DNA of 64,000 nt. Source: Streptomyces lincolnensis (lineage in GTDB: Bacteria > Actinomycetota > Actinomycetes > Streptomycetales > Streptomycetaceae). The stretch lies in the NCBI RefSeq assembly GCF_021173675.1, contig NZ_JAIHON010000013.1, positions 1 through 64,000 of the forward strand, read 5' to 3'. How positions within the stretch are numbered: the first letter of the stretch is position 1; every line of letters begins with the position of its first letter. Below the pieces are notes generated by a model. It had not been told where the DNA came from and searched no databases. It saw only the letters and a program-made list of their open reading frames with translations. Positions 27,413-35,048 of the stretch are shown here, piece by piece. The position numbers and the translations under genes are program-made.

Positions 27413-27432
27413 AGGCGGCTAGTTAGCCGCCT
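27413..27432. promoter_or_regulatory. 20-bp palindrome, possible operator or partition site
   Basis: AGGCGGCTA-GT-TAGCCGCCT is a perfect 9-2-9 inverted repeat just upstream of the small RHH-like gene. CTATTGG occurs twice directly after it (27431-27445). Its position suggests autoregulation or a parS-like site for the RHH-like proteins. Confidence 0.5.
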
Positions 27433-27520
27433 ATTGGGCTATTGGAATAGTCGGCGGAAGGGGCGGCCGCGCACTCAGTGAGCTTTCCGGGCCGCAGCCG
27501 CCCCTGTGCCGTACGGTGGG

Positions 27521-28354
27521 TCAGAAGCCGCGGGTAGTAAGCCATTCGTCCAGCGCGACCGAGACGATGTCGCCCATGGGCAGGTGATCGAGTTCGTTGT
27601 CCAGCGCGAAGCGCTTAATCCGCTTCTTCAGCTTCAGCGCAGCGGGGACCGAGGCGTCGAGGCTCTCGCGGGCGATGATGCGCTGATTGAGGACGACCGC
27701 CGCCTCGGGGATGTCCTTGGGGCGCCCGGGCCCGTGTTCCCATGACGTCCCGTTGGTGGGTGCCGCATGCGAACCGGGGTGGTGCTCGTACTGCGGACCG
27801 GGCGTTCCGCTGCTTACCGGGAACGCCGTGCTGGTGGCAGGCGGCAGAACCGCATGGCGTACGGTCATCTCAGCTCCCTGAGTCGGCCCGTTCTGCGAAT
27901 CGTGCTCGGCCGACTGTGCGGGCTGGACCGTACGTGCTGCGGGCTCGGGGGCCGGGACCGGAGGTGGCACCTGCCCCTCCATTGCCTCCCCAGCGGATTC
28001 CGTCCCCGCCTCGGGGGCGACGTCAGCGGGGCGAACCGGCTGACTGGTGGCCGGCTCCGGTACGGGGCCGCTCGGCGCTTCGGCAGTCGGCTGGGCTGAA
28101 GCCTGTGCCACTTCGGGCACCGCCTCGGTCCTGCCGTGCGCCGATGCCTCGGCGGGAACGGCGGAAGGTGCGGGCTGAACCTGCGCCTCGCCCGCATGGG
28201 GACGGCCTTGGCCCTGGGCAGTGGTCTGTTCGGCGGCGTACTGCTCGGGGGTGAGCTCGGCGGCGGGGGGAGGGGGCGGCGGGGTCGTCTTCTTGGCCCC
28301 GCCGCCCAGGGTGCGGCCGGTGCGGCGGGCTGGGGGCTTCATGCGCTCGCTCAT
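27521..28354 (-). CDS. ParB-like partner of ParA: Pro/Ala-rich linker with RHH-like C-terminus
   Basis: A 277-residue protein. It begins with a short basic segment (RMKPPARRTGRT) and a run of prolines, followed by about 170 residues of Pro/Ala/Glu/Gln-rich disordered sequence. Only the last 70 residues are ordered (AAVVLNQRIIARESLD, KLKKRIKRFALDN, MGDIVSVALDEWL), fitting an RHH-type DNA-binding end. The ATG at 28354 overlaps the ParA stop (ATGA). A ParA followed by a small DNA-binding protein is the classical plasmid partition cassette; here the linker is unusually long. The centromere is not proven. Confidence 0.7.
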   Translation of the reverse strand: MSERMKPPARRTGRTLGGGAKKTTPPPPPPAAELTPEQYAAEQTTAQGQGRPHAGEAQVQPAPSAVPAEASAHGRTEAVPEVAQASAQPTAEAPSGPVPEPATSQPVRPADVAPEAGTESAGEAMEGQVPPPVPAPEPAARTVQPAQSAEHDSQNGPTQGAEMTVRHAVLPPATSTAFPVSSGTPGPQYEHHPGSHAAPTNGTSWEHGPGRPKDIPEAAVVLNQRIIARESLDASVPAALKLKKRIKRFALDNELDHLPMGDIVSVALDEWLTTRGF

Positions 28355-29064
28355 GCCGTGAGCTCCTTCATCAGTTCGGCGTACTCGCTCAGCTCGGTGG
28401 GGATCTCGCCGAAGGCCTCCATGTAGTGCACCCAGGAGTGGATGACGGTTTCGGCGAGCGGGAACGGCTCGTCGCGGTCCGGGCCGATGCCCTCGCCCTC
28501 GGCGGGCTCCAGCAGCTTGTCCTTTGCGTTGCGGGGCAGGCTGGTGCGGTCGTCGGCCTTCACGAGGACTACGTGGGCGGTGACGTCGCGGGTGTTGCGG
28601 GCGGCGGCGCGCTCGGCCTCGTCGAAGGTGGCCACGAGCTTGCGGCGCTCGATCTTGGTGGGGGCGACCGGCACGAGCAGCAGGTTCGCCTCGGTGACAG
28701 CCTCGTGGAAGATGCGGGCGCTGCCGCCGCCGGCGTCGACCACGATCGCGCCGAACTCGGCACGCTTCTCACGGATGTACTCGGCGATGTCGTCGAACGG
28801 GTACCGCTCGACCACCAGGTTCTCGGGGATCTCGAAGCCCTCGGCCTGGGCGACCTTGAACCAGTCGTAGGCGGACTGGCTGGTTGCGTCGGCGTCCAGC
28901 AGCAGTGTCGGCAGCTCCAGGACGACGGCGTAGTAGAGGGCGATGAACCAGGCGGAGGTGGTCTTGCCGGTGCCGCCCTTGAGCATGCCGACAACGATCA
29001 CGAAGGCGTCCGAGGCGCGGGCTGTGGCCGCCGCCAGGGTCTTGGTACGAGTGTTCTCACTCAC
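28351..29064 (-). CDS. parA: ParA-family partition ATPase
   Basis: About 237 residues from the GTG at 29064. It has a deviant Walker A KGGTGKTT (29-36), the segment LLDADATSQSAYDWF after strand 2, and AIVVDAGGGSARI as Walker B/switch. There is no N-terminal HTH, so it belongs to the short ParA class that works with RHH-type partners. It is translationally coupled to the ParB-like gene. It would segregate a plasmid or plasmid-derived replicon. Confidence 0.8.
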   Translation of the reverse strand: MSENTRTKTLAAATARASDAFVIVVGMLKGGTGKTTSAWFIALYYAVVLELPTLLLDADATSQSAYDWFKVAQAEGFEIPENLVVERYPFDDIAEYIREKRAEFGAIVVDAGGGSARIFHEAVTEANLLLVPVAPTKIERRKLVATFDEAERAAARNTRDVTAHVVLVKADDRTSLPRNAKDKLLEPAEGEGIGPDRDEPFPLAETVIHSWVHYMEAFGEIPTELSEYAELMKELTA

Positions 29065-29243
29065 GTGTGCTTGATCTCCTGAATCTGGAAAGGTGCGTTG
29101 ACTTGCATGCGTCGGCGAGACGGCCGATCGGTGGCGGGTGTCGGCCGACGGCGGAGGGGCCCGTGCTGCCGTGCCGTGTCCGGGATGGCGCACCGTCGAT
29201 CCCTTGTTCTGCGGGGCCCAGCCGTGAGCCCCTGCTGGCGCCC

Positions 29244-29819
29244 TCATGACCGCTTCCTCGGGGTGCGGGCCGGGCCGTGGTTGTGCTTGGGCCGCATGTG
29301 GGTGCCCGCCTGGTGCAGGAGCCGGTAGACGTTGGCGACGGAGTAGTTGCATTCCTGGGCGAGGTCCGGGACCGAGGCGCCCGCCTCATACCGGGCCCGC
29401 AAAGAGAGCGCGAGCTTGTGCCGTTCGGCGGCCCGGGCTGCGGCGCGCATCCGCAGCGTCTGCTGCGTGGTGCGCACGGTGCCACCAGCCTCGATCAGCA
29501 GATGCCGAGCAGCACGCCTCGTCCCTCCCGCGGCTGCGGCGAGCTCGGTGAGGGTCGCGCCATGCACCTCGTACAGGGTGCGCAGGCGGGCGGCGAGTCG
29601 TTGCCGTGCTTGGGGGTCCTGGCGCATCCGACGGGTCTGCCACGACGTACGCATCACCGTCCCGGCTTCGTGCAGCCGGTTGAGGACCGTGCCGTACGAC
29701 AGGCCGCTGGCGGTGACGAGCTCGTCGACCGTGGCCCCGGACTCGTAGCGCTCGCGCAAGGCTTCCGGGGTTACCGGCTGGCTCTGAGCAGGGGTGGTTG
29801 GAGAGTGTTGTGGGTTCAT
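29244..29819 (-). CDS. Protein made of three tandem helix-turn-helix repeats
   Basis: A 191-residue basic protein with three repeats of about 55 residues. Each carries an HTH followed by an AG..R turn: DELVTASGLSYGTVLNRLHE, then TELAAAAGGTRRAARHLLIE, then PDLAQECNYSVANVYRLLHQ. The linkers TSWQTRRMRQ and TTQQTLRMRA are alike, so the repeats come from internal duplication. The ATG at 29819 overlaps the stop of the upstream replication-type gene (ATGA). It probably binds repeated DNA sites, such as the nearby iteron-like region. No named family is recognised. Confidence 0.7.
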   Translation of the reverse strand: MNPQHSPTTPAQSQPVTPEALRERYESGATVDELVTASGLSYGTVLNRLHEAGTVMRTSWQTRRMRQDPQARQRLAARLRTLYEVHGATLTELAAAAGGTRRAARHLLIEAGGTVRTTQQTLRMRAAARAAERHKLALSLRARYEAGASVPDLAQECNYSVANVYRLLHQAGTHMRPKHNHGPARTPRKRS

Positions 29820-31354
29820 GCGGCGGAGTTCCATTCTCTGAGGGCTTCGGCATGGGCGGCGGCCAGCTCGTCGTAACTGCGCTGGTCGGCTGGGGTGATG
29901 AGGATCAGGCGGCCGTCCGTGGCGACCCGCCAGTCGGGAGCGGCACGGCCGCTGGCCGGGTCGAGGACCCGCCCGTCGGGGGCATGCCACGCGGGCGGGA
30001 TCTCGTCGGGACGTGGCGCGGGGATCAGGACCTGGCGGCCGTCGCGGACGATCACCACGGCGTTGCTGCGGTGCTCCGCAAGCCGGTCCAGCACTTCCCG
30101 GTAGGCGGCGCGTTGGGCCGCGTGCAGGCCCTTGCGCCGGGCGGCGAGGCCCGTGGTGCCGTAGTGCTCGGCCACCGTGTCCCAACCCTTGGCTGGCACG
30201 GCGTCGAGCCCGGTAACAGGGACAGGGAGACTGCTACCGAGGCCCTCCAGGGCACGTGGCGCGAGGGTCCAGGTCTCCCCGGTGTGCTGGACGAGGCCGT
30301 GGCCGGCCAGGCGGCGCAGAGTCCTATAGGCGGTGGCGCGGGAGACGGAGGAGGTACCGACGAGCTCGGCGACTGTCTGGTGGGGGCGTTGGTGCAGGGC
30401 GCTGATGAGCATGAGGGCGGCGCTGCCGAGGCCGTGGTGGGCGAAGGCGTCGTGGCCCATCAGTCGGCCGAGGACGGTGGAGTCGATGTCGGCCGTCGTG
30501 GCGGTCTCAGGGGTGGGCCACTCCTCAAGTGCCGGGTCGGGGGGGAACTGAGTGGTCCGGAAACGAGACAACGGAGCAGGGGCGCCGTGACTGGGGGCGC
30601 TGCCGTAGTCGAGGTACCAGGTGGAGCCCTCGCGGCCGTGGCCGACCCGCAGGCGGCGCAGCCAGCCCTGCGGCTTGAGGACGGTCTCGTAGACGGCCCG
30701 CAACGTCGTGCGGGAGATCCCGGCTTCCTCCGCCGTCTGCCGCTCACTGGCGTGGTGCAGTGGGCCGCCCGCGATCTCGGCGAAGGTCAGATGGGCCCGC
30801 AGCACCCGCAACGCGGTCCGTCCCCGCTCCCCGCGCCACGGCGTGGTCTCGATGTGGTCGCGCAGCCCGGCGAGAACCTCGTACGCGTCGTGCCGGGAGC
30901 CCAGCGCCCTGGTGGTGCTGACCACTTCCGTGGCGCTGGCCCAGACCCGGCGGATGTAGTCCAGGGCGCGCGACTGCCCGGAGCGCAGGGCGATGTTCCT
31001 CGCGTGCCATCCGCCTTCGTGGTCGGGGTGCAGCAGGAGCTGGGTCAGTTGGTCGACGGTGCCGCCGGCGCGGGCCACATGACATGCGATGGCCGCGGTG
31101 ATCCGGTGCCCGTGCTCTGCCGCCCCCTGTCGGTCCGCACGCAGGGCCACGGTCCGGCCGTCGGAGGCGAGTCGGCTGTAACTGCCGGTGGCGTAGCGGC
31201 CGGTGAGGTCGCCGAGCAGAATGAGATCGGTAGCAGCCGACGGAAGTCGGGCGTGACTGAGAATGCCGCGGAATTCGGTGGAGTTCCGTTGAGAGAGGGC
31301 GTCATGGGTGCTGTGTGGCACGGTGGGGTCGTCTCGCAAAGACGTGGACGCCAC
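29816..31354 (-). CDS. Plasmid-type replication/regulatory protein with two winged-helix regions
   Basis: A 512-residue protein starting at GTG 31354. The visible regions are an N-terminal domain around LILLGDLTGRYATGSY, a central HTH (QTAEEAGISRTTLRAVYETV), a MarR/wHTH-like region (HQTVAELVGTSSVSRATAYR, then RRLAGHGLVQHTGETW) and a charged C-terminus. It is first in a co-directional set with the triple-HTH protein, ParA and ParB-like proteins, and sits next to a repeat-rich region. That layout suggests a replication initiator or copy-control protein, but I do not recognise a defined Rep family. Confidence 0.55.
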   Translation of the reverse strand: MASTSLRDDPTVPHSTHDALSQRNSTEFRGILSHARLPSAATDLILLGDLTGRYATGSYSRLASDGRTVALRADRQGAAEHGHRITAAIACHVARAGGTVDQLTQLLLHPDHEGGWHARNIALRSGQSRALDYIRRVWASATEVVSTTRALGSRHDAYEVLAGLRDHIETTPWRGERGRTALRVLRAHLTFAEIAGGPLHHASERQTAEEAGISRTTLRAVYETVLKPQGWLRRLRVGHGREGSTWYLDYGSAPSHGAPAPLSRFRTTQFPPDPALEEWPTPETATTADIDSTVLGRLMGHDAFAHHGLGSAALMLISALHQRPHQTVAELVGTSSVSRATAYRTLRRLAGHGLVQHTGETWTLAPRALEGLGSSLPVPVTGLDAVPAKGWDTVAEHYGTTGLAARRKGLHAAQRAAYREVLDRLAEHRSNAVVIVRDGRQVLIPAPRPDEIPPAWHAPDGRVLDPASGRAAPDWRVATDGRLILITPADQRSYDELAAAHAEALREWNSAA

Positions 31355-31486
31355 CCAGGCCCGCTAAAACCACGGGTGGTGTCCGGAACCGACCTCCATC
31401 GGCGCCAGAAAGGTCTCCAGAATGGCCGTCCTGGAGGCCCTCGTAAGCCTGGCCCCGAGCGGAGGCAGGCGTCCCCATCGCAGCTC

Positions 31487-31651
31487 GACCGAGGTCGAAC
31501 CAGAGCACCGCCAGAGAGGCCCACTGCTGATCCACACCGGTCAACTCAGGTCCCCGAAGGCCAGTTTCAGAGGTCGTTGCCTCTGACTGCCTCTGAACGA
31601 CCCGGGTCGAACCGGGGTCGAATCAGAGCGGTTTCCTCTGACTGCCTCCGA
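31487..31651. repeat. Iteron-like repeats, candidate origin of the plasmid module
   Basis: A 17-base unit, CCTCTGACTGCCTCTGA, occurs at 31580-31596 and again with one change at 31635-31651, 55 bp apart. TCAGAGG at 31567-31573 is its inverse. GGTCGAA occurs at about 31494, 31605 and 31616, twice followed by YCAGAGC. Short direct and inverted repeats upstream of a replication-type gene are the usual look of a theta origin. Confidence 0.45.
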
Positions 31652-31970
31652 TCGCCTCCGCAACCCGTCCTAGCAGGTCACAGCCTCATCGCCCCCACAC
31701 AAGCGCAGGTCAGAAAGGTGCGCTAGCTGTACCACTGGTTCCTGGCGAAGGCGGTCATGTGCGGCATGGTGATCCCGTCCCTGTCGGCGGGGCGCCCTCG
31801 CCCCGCGTGCCGTGGTTGGACCCAGATTCGCGACGCCCGCCACCGCTCGGCAAGGCGGCTTCTGCCAGGCGGAAGTCCTTCTGCGAATCCGCTGGTCAGT
31901 GGGGGCGTGTGCCTGCTGGCGAGCAGCGGTGCGCGGTGGTCCTGCCGGGGCCGGTAGTAAGGTGGAGGTA

Positions 31971-31988
31971 AGCGGACTGATGTCCGCT
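31971..31988. promoter_or_regulatory. Palindromic operator of the TetR gene at 32012
   Basis: AGCGGAC-TGAT-GTCCGCT (7-4-7) lies 23 bp before the TetR start. The same arms recur at 33324-33341 before the divergent target gene, so this is the probable autoregulatory site. Confidence 0.75.
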
Positions 31989-32011
31989 ACAGGAATCGAG
32001 GAGGTTGGGGC

Positions 32012-32617
32012 GTGAGCCCGGAAGGAGGAGGGGGAGTGGAGTCCGGAAGCGGCGGGCCGCAGCGCTCGGACGCGCTGCGCAACCGGGAGCGGATCCTGGA
32101 GGTGGCGCTGGCCGAGTTGTCGCGCGCCGAGGACGTCCCGCTGAGTCTGATCGCCAAGAAGGCGGGTGTCGGGCAGGGCACGTTCTACCGCAACTTCCCC
32201 AACCGGGAAGCGCTCGTCCTGGAGGTCCACGGGCACGAGGTGCGGCTGCTCACCGACGCCGCGACGGAGCTGCTCCGGGACCGGGCGCCCGACGAGGCCC
32301 TGCGTGCCTGGATGGACCGGCTCGCCCGCTTCGCCGTCGCCAAGATCGGCCTGGCGGACGCGATGCGCCGGATCGTCGGCACGTCGGACGGTCCGGCGCA
32401 GCCGGGATACAAGCTGGTGGTCGAGGCGATCGGGACCCTGCTCGCGGCCAACCACGCGGCCGGCACCATCCGGCCGGGGGTGACCGTCGAGGACTTCGTC
32501 CTGCTCATCGCCGGTATCTGGGAGATCGACCCCGGCGGGGACTGGCGGACCCGGACCGCCCGGCTCCTGGACCTCGTCACGGACGGGCTGCGCACGGGAG
32601 CGCCCGCGCGGGGGTGA
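32012..32617 (+). CDS. TetR/AcrR family regulator
   Basis: A 201-residue repressor starting at GTG 32012 behind GAGGAGG. The HTH is LIAKKAGVGQGTFYRNFPNREALVLEV (described here by its ends: residues about 47-73). The ligand domain fits SbtR/TetR_C forms. It converges on the NAD(P)-binding oxidoreductase gene at 32641. Matching palindromes (GCGGAC...GTCCGC) lie in both genes' promoters, which supports a repressor-target pair, often seen for quinone or electrophile sensing. The ligand itself is unknown. Confidence 0.9.
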   Translation: MSPEGGGGVESGSGGPQRSDALRNRERILEVALAELSRAEDVPLSLIAKKAGVGQGTFYRNFPNREALVLEVHGHEVRLLTDAATELLRDRAPDEALRAWMDRLARFAVAKIGLADAMRRIVGTSDGPAQPGYKLVVEAIGTLLAANHAAGTIRPGVTVEDFVLLIAGIWEIDPGGDWRTRTARLLDLVTDGLRTGAPARG

Positions 32618-32640
32618 CGCGGCGGAGCCGTGGCCCGGTG

Positions 32641-33267
32641 TCAGTCCGTGATGACGGCGTCGCGCCGGATCCACTCGGGGCTGCGGGCCGCCTTGTGGAG
32701 GAAGTCGGCGACATCCGCGCGGCTGATCGTCGGGTTGCCCTTCATCGGGAGACGCTCGCCGACGAGGTAGCCGCCCCGGGCGGGGGCCGTTGTCAGCTTG
32801 GTCGGGTAGACCAGGGTCCAGTCCAGGCCGCTGGAGCGGATCTCCTTCTCGGAGATCTCCTTGTCGGCGTAGACGTTCCGCAGGAGCGTGCTGTAGATGG
32901 CCTTCTGCACGGCACTCGCCGAGCGGTAGGTGTCGCCCACGCCGAACGAGGACAGCCACACCAGGCGGGAGACGCCCGTCTCCCTCGCCGCGCCGATCAC
33001 GGCCGAGGCGGCGCCGGTGAACAGGTCGTCGGCGCGCACGGACGCGCCCCTGCCGAGCGCGGAGACGACGACGTCCTGCCCGGCCATGGCCCGGGCGACA
33101 TCGGTCTGCGAGGTGGCGTCCCCGGCGACCACGGTGACCCGGTCCGCCAGGTCCCGCATCGCCTCCGGCCGGCGCGCCAGGACGGTGACCGTGTCGCCGG
33201 CCCGGACGGCCAGGTCGACGACGTGCCGACCGGTGGGGCCGGTCGCACCGAGGATGAGCAGCTTCAT
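32641..33267 (-). CDS. NAD(P)-binding NmrA/SDR-a5-like oxidoreductase
   Basis: A 208-residue protein. LLILGATGPTGRHVV at the N-terminus is the atypical-SDR nucleotide loop, VLARRPE follows strand 2, and VWLSSFGVGD and LVYPTKLT come later. There is no Tyr-x-x-x-Lys pair, as is usual in NmrA-like proteins, so a redox-sensor or quinone-reductase-like role is more likely than classical SDR chemistry. The ATG is at 33267. Two operators, 33324-33341 and 33356-33373, precede it and match the TetR palindrome. Confidence 0.85.
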   Translation of the reverse strand: MKLLILGATGPTGRHVVDLAVRAGDTVTVLARRPEAMRDLADRVTVVAGDATSQTDVARAMAGQDVVVSALGRGASVRADDLFTGAASAVIGAARETGVSRLVWLSSFGVGDTYRSASAVQKAIYSTLLRNVYADKEISEKEIRSSGLDWTLVYPTKLTTAPARGGYLVGERLPMKGNPTISRADVADFLHKAARSPEWIRRDAVITD

Positions 33268-33323
33268 GGCGAGGGGGCCTTTCGTGCGCGTGACGGATGC
33301 GGGGAGAGTGCCCGCGAGACCTA

Positions 33324-33373
33324 AGCGGACAGCTGTCCGCTACGTTGGGAACGGTACCGGACTGCTGTCCGGT
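33324..33373. promoter_or_regulatory. Two TetR operators before the NmrA-like gene
   Basis: AGCGGACAGCTGTCCGCT (33324-33341) is a perfect 18-bp palindrome with the arms of the site at 31971. ACCGGACTGCTGTCCGGT (33356-33373) is a second perfect 7-4-7 palindrome sharing the CGGAC...GTCCG core. Centre spacing is 32 bp, three helical turns. Confidence 0.75.
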
Positions 33374-33428
33374 TAGCAATCGTGGGGTGTGATCGCGGGG
33401 TCTGTCGTGCGCTGGTGGCGGCCCTCCG

Positions 33429-33556
33429 CGGCGGACTCGCGCGGCTGCGGAGTCGCCTGGTCGCCTGGAGTGGCGTGGAGCCCTCTGGGGTCGCCTGGAG
33501 CCGCCGCCCCTCTGTGATGCGGACTCGCCTGAAGTCGCCGCCCCTCCGCGAGCTGC
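33429..33556. repeat. GC-rich imperfect short direct repeats
   Basis: GCGGACTCGC occurs twice, GTCGCCTGG three times and CGCCGCCCCTC twice within 130 bp. The spacing is irregular. No protein or known element explains it; it may be simple sequence drift in an intergenic region. Confidence 0.4.
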
Positions 33557-33628
33557 GCGCGGCCCCGCCCGCTCGCGCGTCACCCGGTGTATTGCCTGGT
33601 CGGAGGCACTCCCCCCGCCCCCGGACCG

Positions 33629-33650
33629 ATTTCGCTACAAGTTCCGAAAT
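33629..33650 (+). promoter_or_regulatory. Candidate ROK-regulator operator
   Basis: ATTTCG, ten bases, CGAAAT forms a perfect 6-10-6 inverted repeat and is AT-rich against its surroundings. It lies 90 bp before the first gene of the ABC/ROK operon. ROK repressors often use wide TTTCG...CGAAA repeats. The assignment is inferred from position and form. Confidence 0.5.
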
Positions 33651-33739
33651 TATTGAGCGCGGCACTCGCCACGTGGCCGAAACACACCCTTCCTAGCGTC
33701 GCTGTCGACCAGCAGGCCCGCATGGGACAGGAGCCCCGA

Positions 33740-35041
33740 GTGCCCGATCTCTCCCGACGCCACGCTCTGAGAATCACCGCCGGCATGGCGGTTCTCGGCA
33801 CTCTCGGCCTCACCGGCTGCGGGCGCGAGAACGCCACCACGACCGCCAAGGCCTCCGCCCGGCCCGTGGACGACTCCCCGGCCACCGGCACCGTCAGCGT
33901 CTGGGCCGCCCAGGGCGACGCCGACGTGCTCGACAAGGTGATCAAGCCGTTCAGGGCCGCGAACCCCGACGCCACCGTGACCTTCACCCTGATCCCGAAC
34001 GCCGAGTACTACACCAAGCTCCAGTCCGCGATCGCGGCAGGCAAGGGACCCGACCTCGCCCAGTTCTTCCCCGAGTCGCAGGCCCAGTTCCTCGACCCGG
34101 CGACCCTGCGGCCCGTGCCCGAGGGGCTCGTCGACCCGGCCCGGTTCTTCCCGAGCCTGTGGGACGCCGGAGTCGTCGGCGGCGTGGCCTACACGGTGCC
34201 CTGGTACGCGTACACGTACGCGCTCGTCTACCGATCGGATCTGGCCAGGAAGGCCGGTGTCGCGGCGCCCACCACCTGGGACGCCATGGTGCCGTTCCTG
34301 AAGGCGCTCCAGGACGCGGGCGCCGCGCGCGGACTCGGGGCCGACATCGGCTGGGACGTCTTCAACGGCCAGGACGTCGCCATGTACGCCTGGCAGGCCG
34401 GCGGTTCGCTGGTCTCCTCCGCCGGTAAGTGGACGCTGAACACGCCCGCGATGGTCGACGCCCTGGAGTACAACGCGTCCTTCTTCACCTCGAAGGCCGC
34501 CGACACCGCAGGGCCCACTTTCCTCGACGCCCAGCCGTACTTCGTCTCCGGGAAGACGGCCTCCATGATCACCGGCCCGTGGGTGATCGGCCAGCTCGAC
34601 ACCGCCGCCGGGAAGCGCGGCTGGACGGCCTCCCACGTCGCCACCGCCCCGCTGCCCGCCGGTGCCTCCGGCAGCGTCTCCTTCGCCGCCGGCGGCAGCT
34701 GGGGCGTACTCGCCGACAGCGACAACGCGGACGCCGCCTGGAAACTCGTCCGGCACCTCGCCCGGCCGGACACCCAGGTCGCCCAGTACGGGGCCTACGG
34801 CTCGCTGCCCGCCGTCTCCTCCGCCTGGAACGACCCCGCGATCAAGGGGCAGCCGCTCCTCGACGCCTACTTCACCCAGTTGAAGAACACCCGCGCCTTC
34901 CCCCGGGTGAGCACCTGGCAGCAGGTCGCGACCCGGCTGGGCAAGGAGACGGAGGCCGTCGCCAAGGGACAGCGGAGCGCGGCGAAGGCGGCGGCGAACA
35001 TCCAGGCGTACGCCGAGAGCGTCGGCACCGGCACGAAGTGA
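33740..35041 (+). CDS. ABC sugar-type substrate-binding lipoprotein
   Basis: A 433-residue solute-binding protein of cluster 1 (CUT1 sugar type). The GTG at 33740 has AGGAG before it and starts VPDLSRRHALRIT; twin arginines plus the lipobox LTGC (Cys27) indicate a Tat-exported lipoprotein. An in-frame ATG at 33722 would put the ribosome site inside the gene. The body has typical segments (SVWAAQGDADVLDKVIKPF, DLAQFFPESQ, ASMITGPWVIGQL). It delivers the substrate to the two permeases that follow. Similar proteins bind oligosaccharides or glycosides; the ligand here is unknown. Confidence 0.92.
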   Translation: MPDLSRRHALRITAGMAVLGTLGLTGCGRENATTTAKASARPVDDSPATGTVSVWAAQGDADVLDKVIKPFRAANPDATVTFTLIPNAEYYTKLQSAIAAGKGPDLAQFFPESQAQFLDPATLRPVPEGLVDPARFFPSLWDAGVVGGVAYTVPWYAYTYALVYRSDLARKAGVAAPTTWDAMVPFLKALQDAGAARGLGADIGWDVFNGQDVAMYAWQAGGSLVSSAGKWTLNTPAMVDALEYNASFFTSKAADTAGPTFLDAQPYFVSGKTASMITGPWVIGQLDTAAGKRGWTASHVATAPLPAGASGSVSFAAGGSWGVLADSDNADAAWKLVRHLARPDTQVAQYGAYGSLPAVSSAWNDPAIKGQPLLDAYFTQLKNTRAFPRVSTWQQVATRLGKETEAVAKGQRSAAKAAANIQAYAESVGTGTK

Positions 35042-35048
35042 GCGGCCG

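Larger units (their letters stand above)
31355..32011. other. Intergenic region with iteron-like repeats and TetR operator
   Basis: I see no convincing gene in this 657-bp stretch. Its left half holds repeated CCTCTGA/TCAGAGG and GGTCGAA elements (31487-31651). Its right end holds the TetR palindrome at 31971-31988. Short open frames on the plus strand near 31757-32015 look non-coding. Confidence 0.6.
33268..33739. other. Intergenic regulatory region between NmrA-like and ABC operon genes
   Basis: A 472-bp divergent spacer. From left to right it contains two TetR operators, a GC-rich block of imperfect direct repeats (33429-33556), an inverted repeat at 33629-33650 that fits a ROK operator, and a TAGCGT element at 33694-33699 that may be the -10 of the ABC operon. 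No gene is seen. Confidence 0.6.

Noticed and set aside
27000..32000. Integrase-type integrative element
   Set aside because: No integrase, excisionase, tRNA gene or att-like direct repeat was found at the edges of the module.
31757..32015. Several short plus-strand frames before the TetR gene
   Set aside because: They overlap one another in different frames, lack ribosome sites, and one runs through the TetR operator.
33429..33556. Possible CRISPR array or iterons
   Set aside because: Repeats are short, imperfect and irregularly spaced; there are no spacers of equal length and no cas genes.
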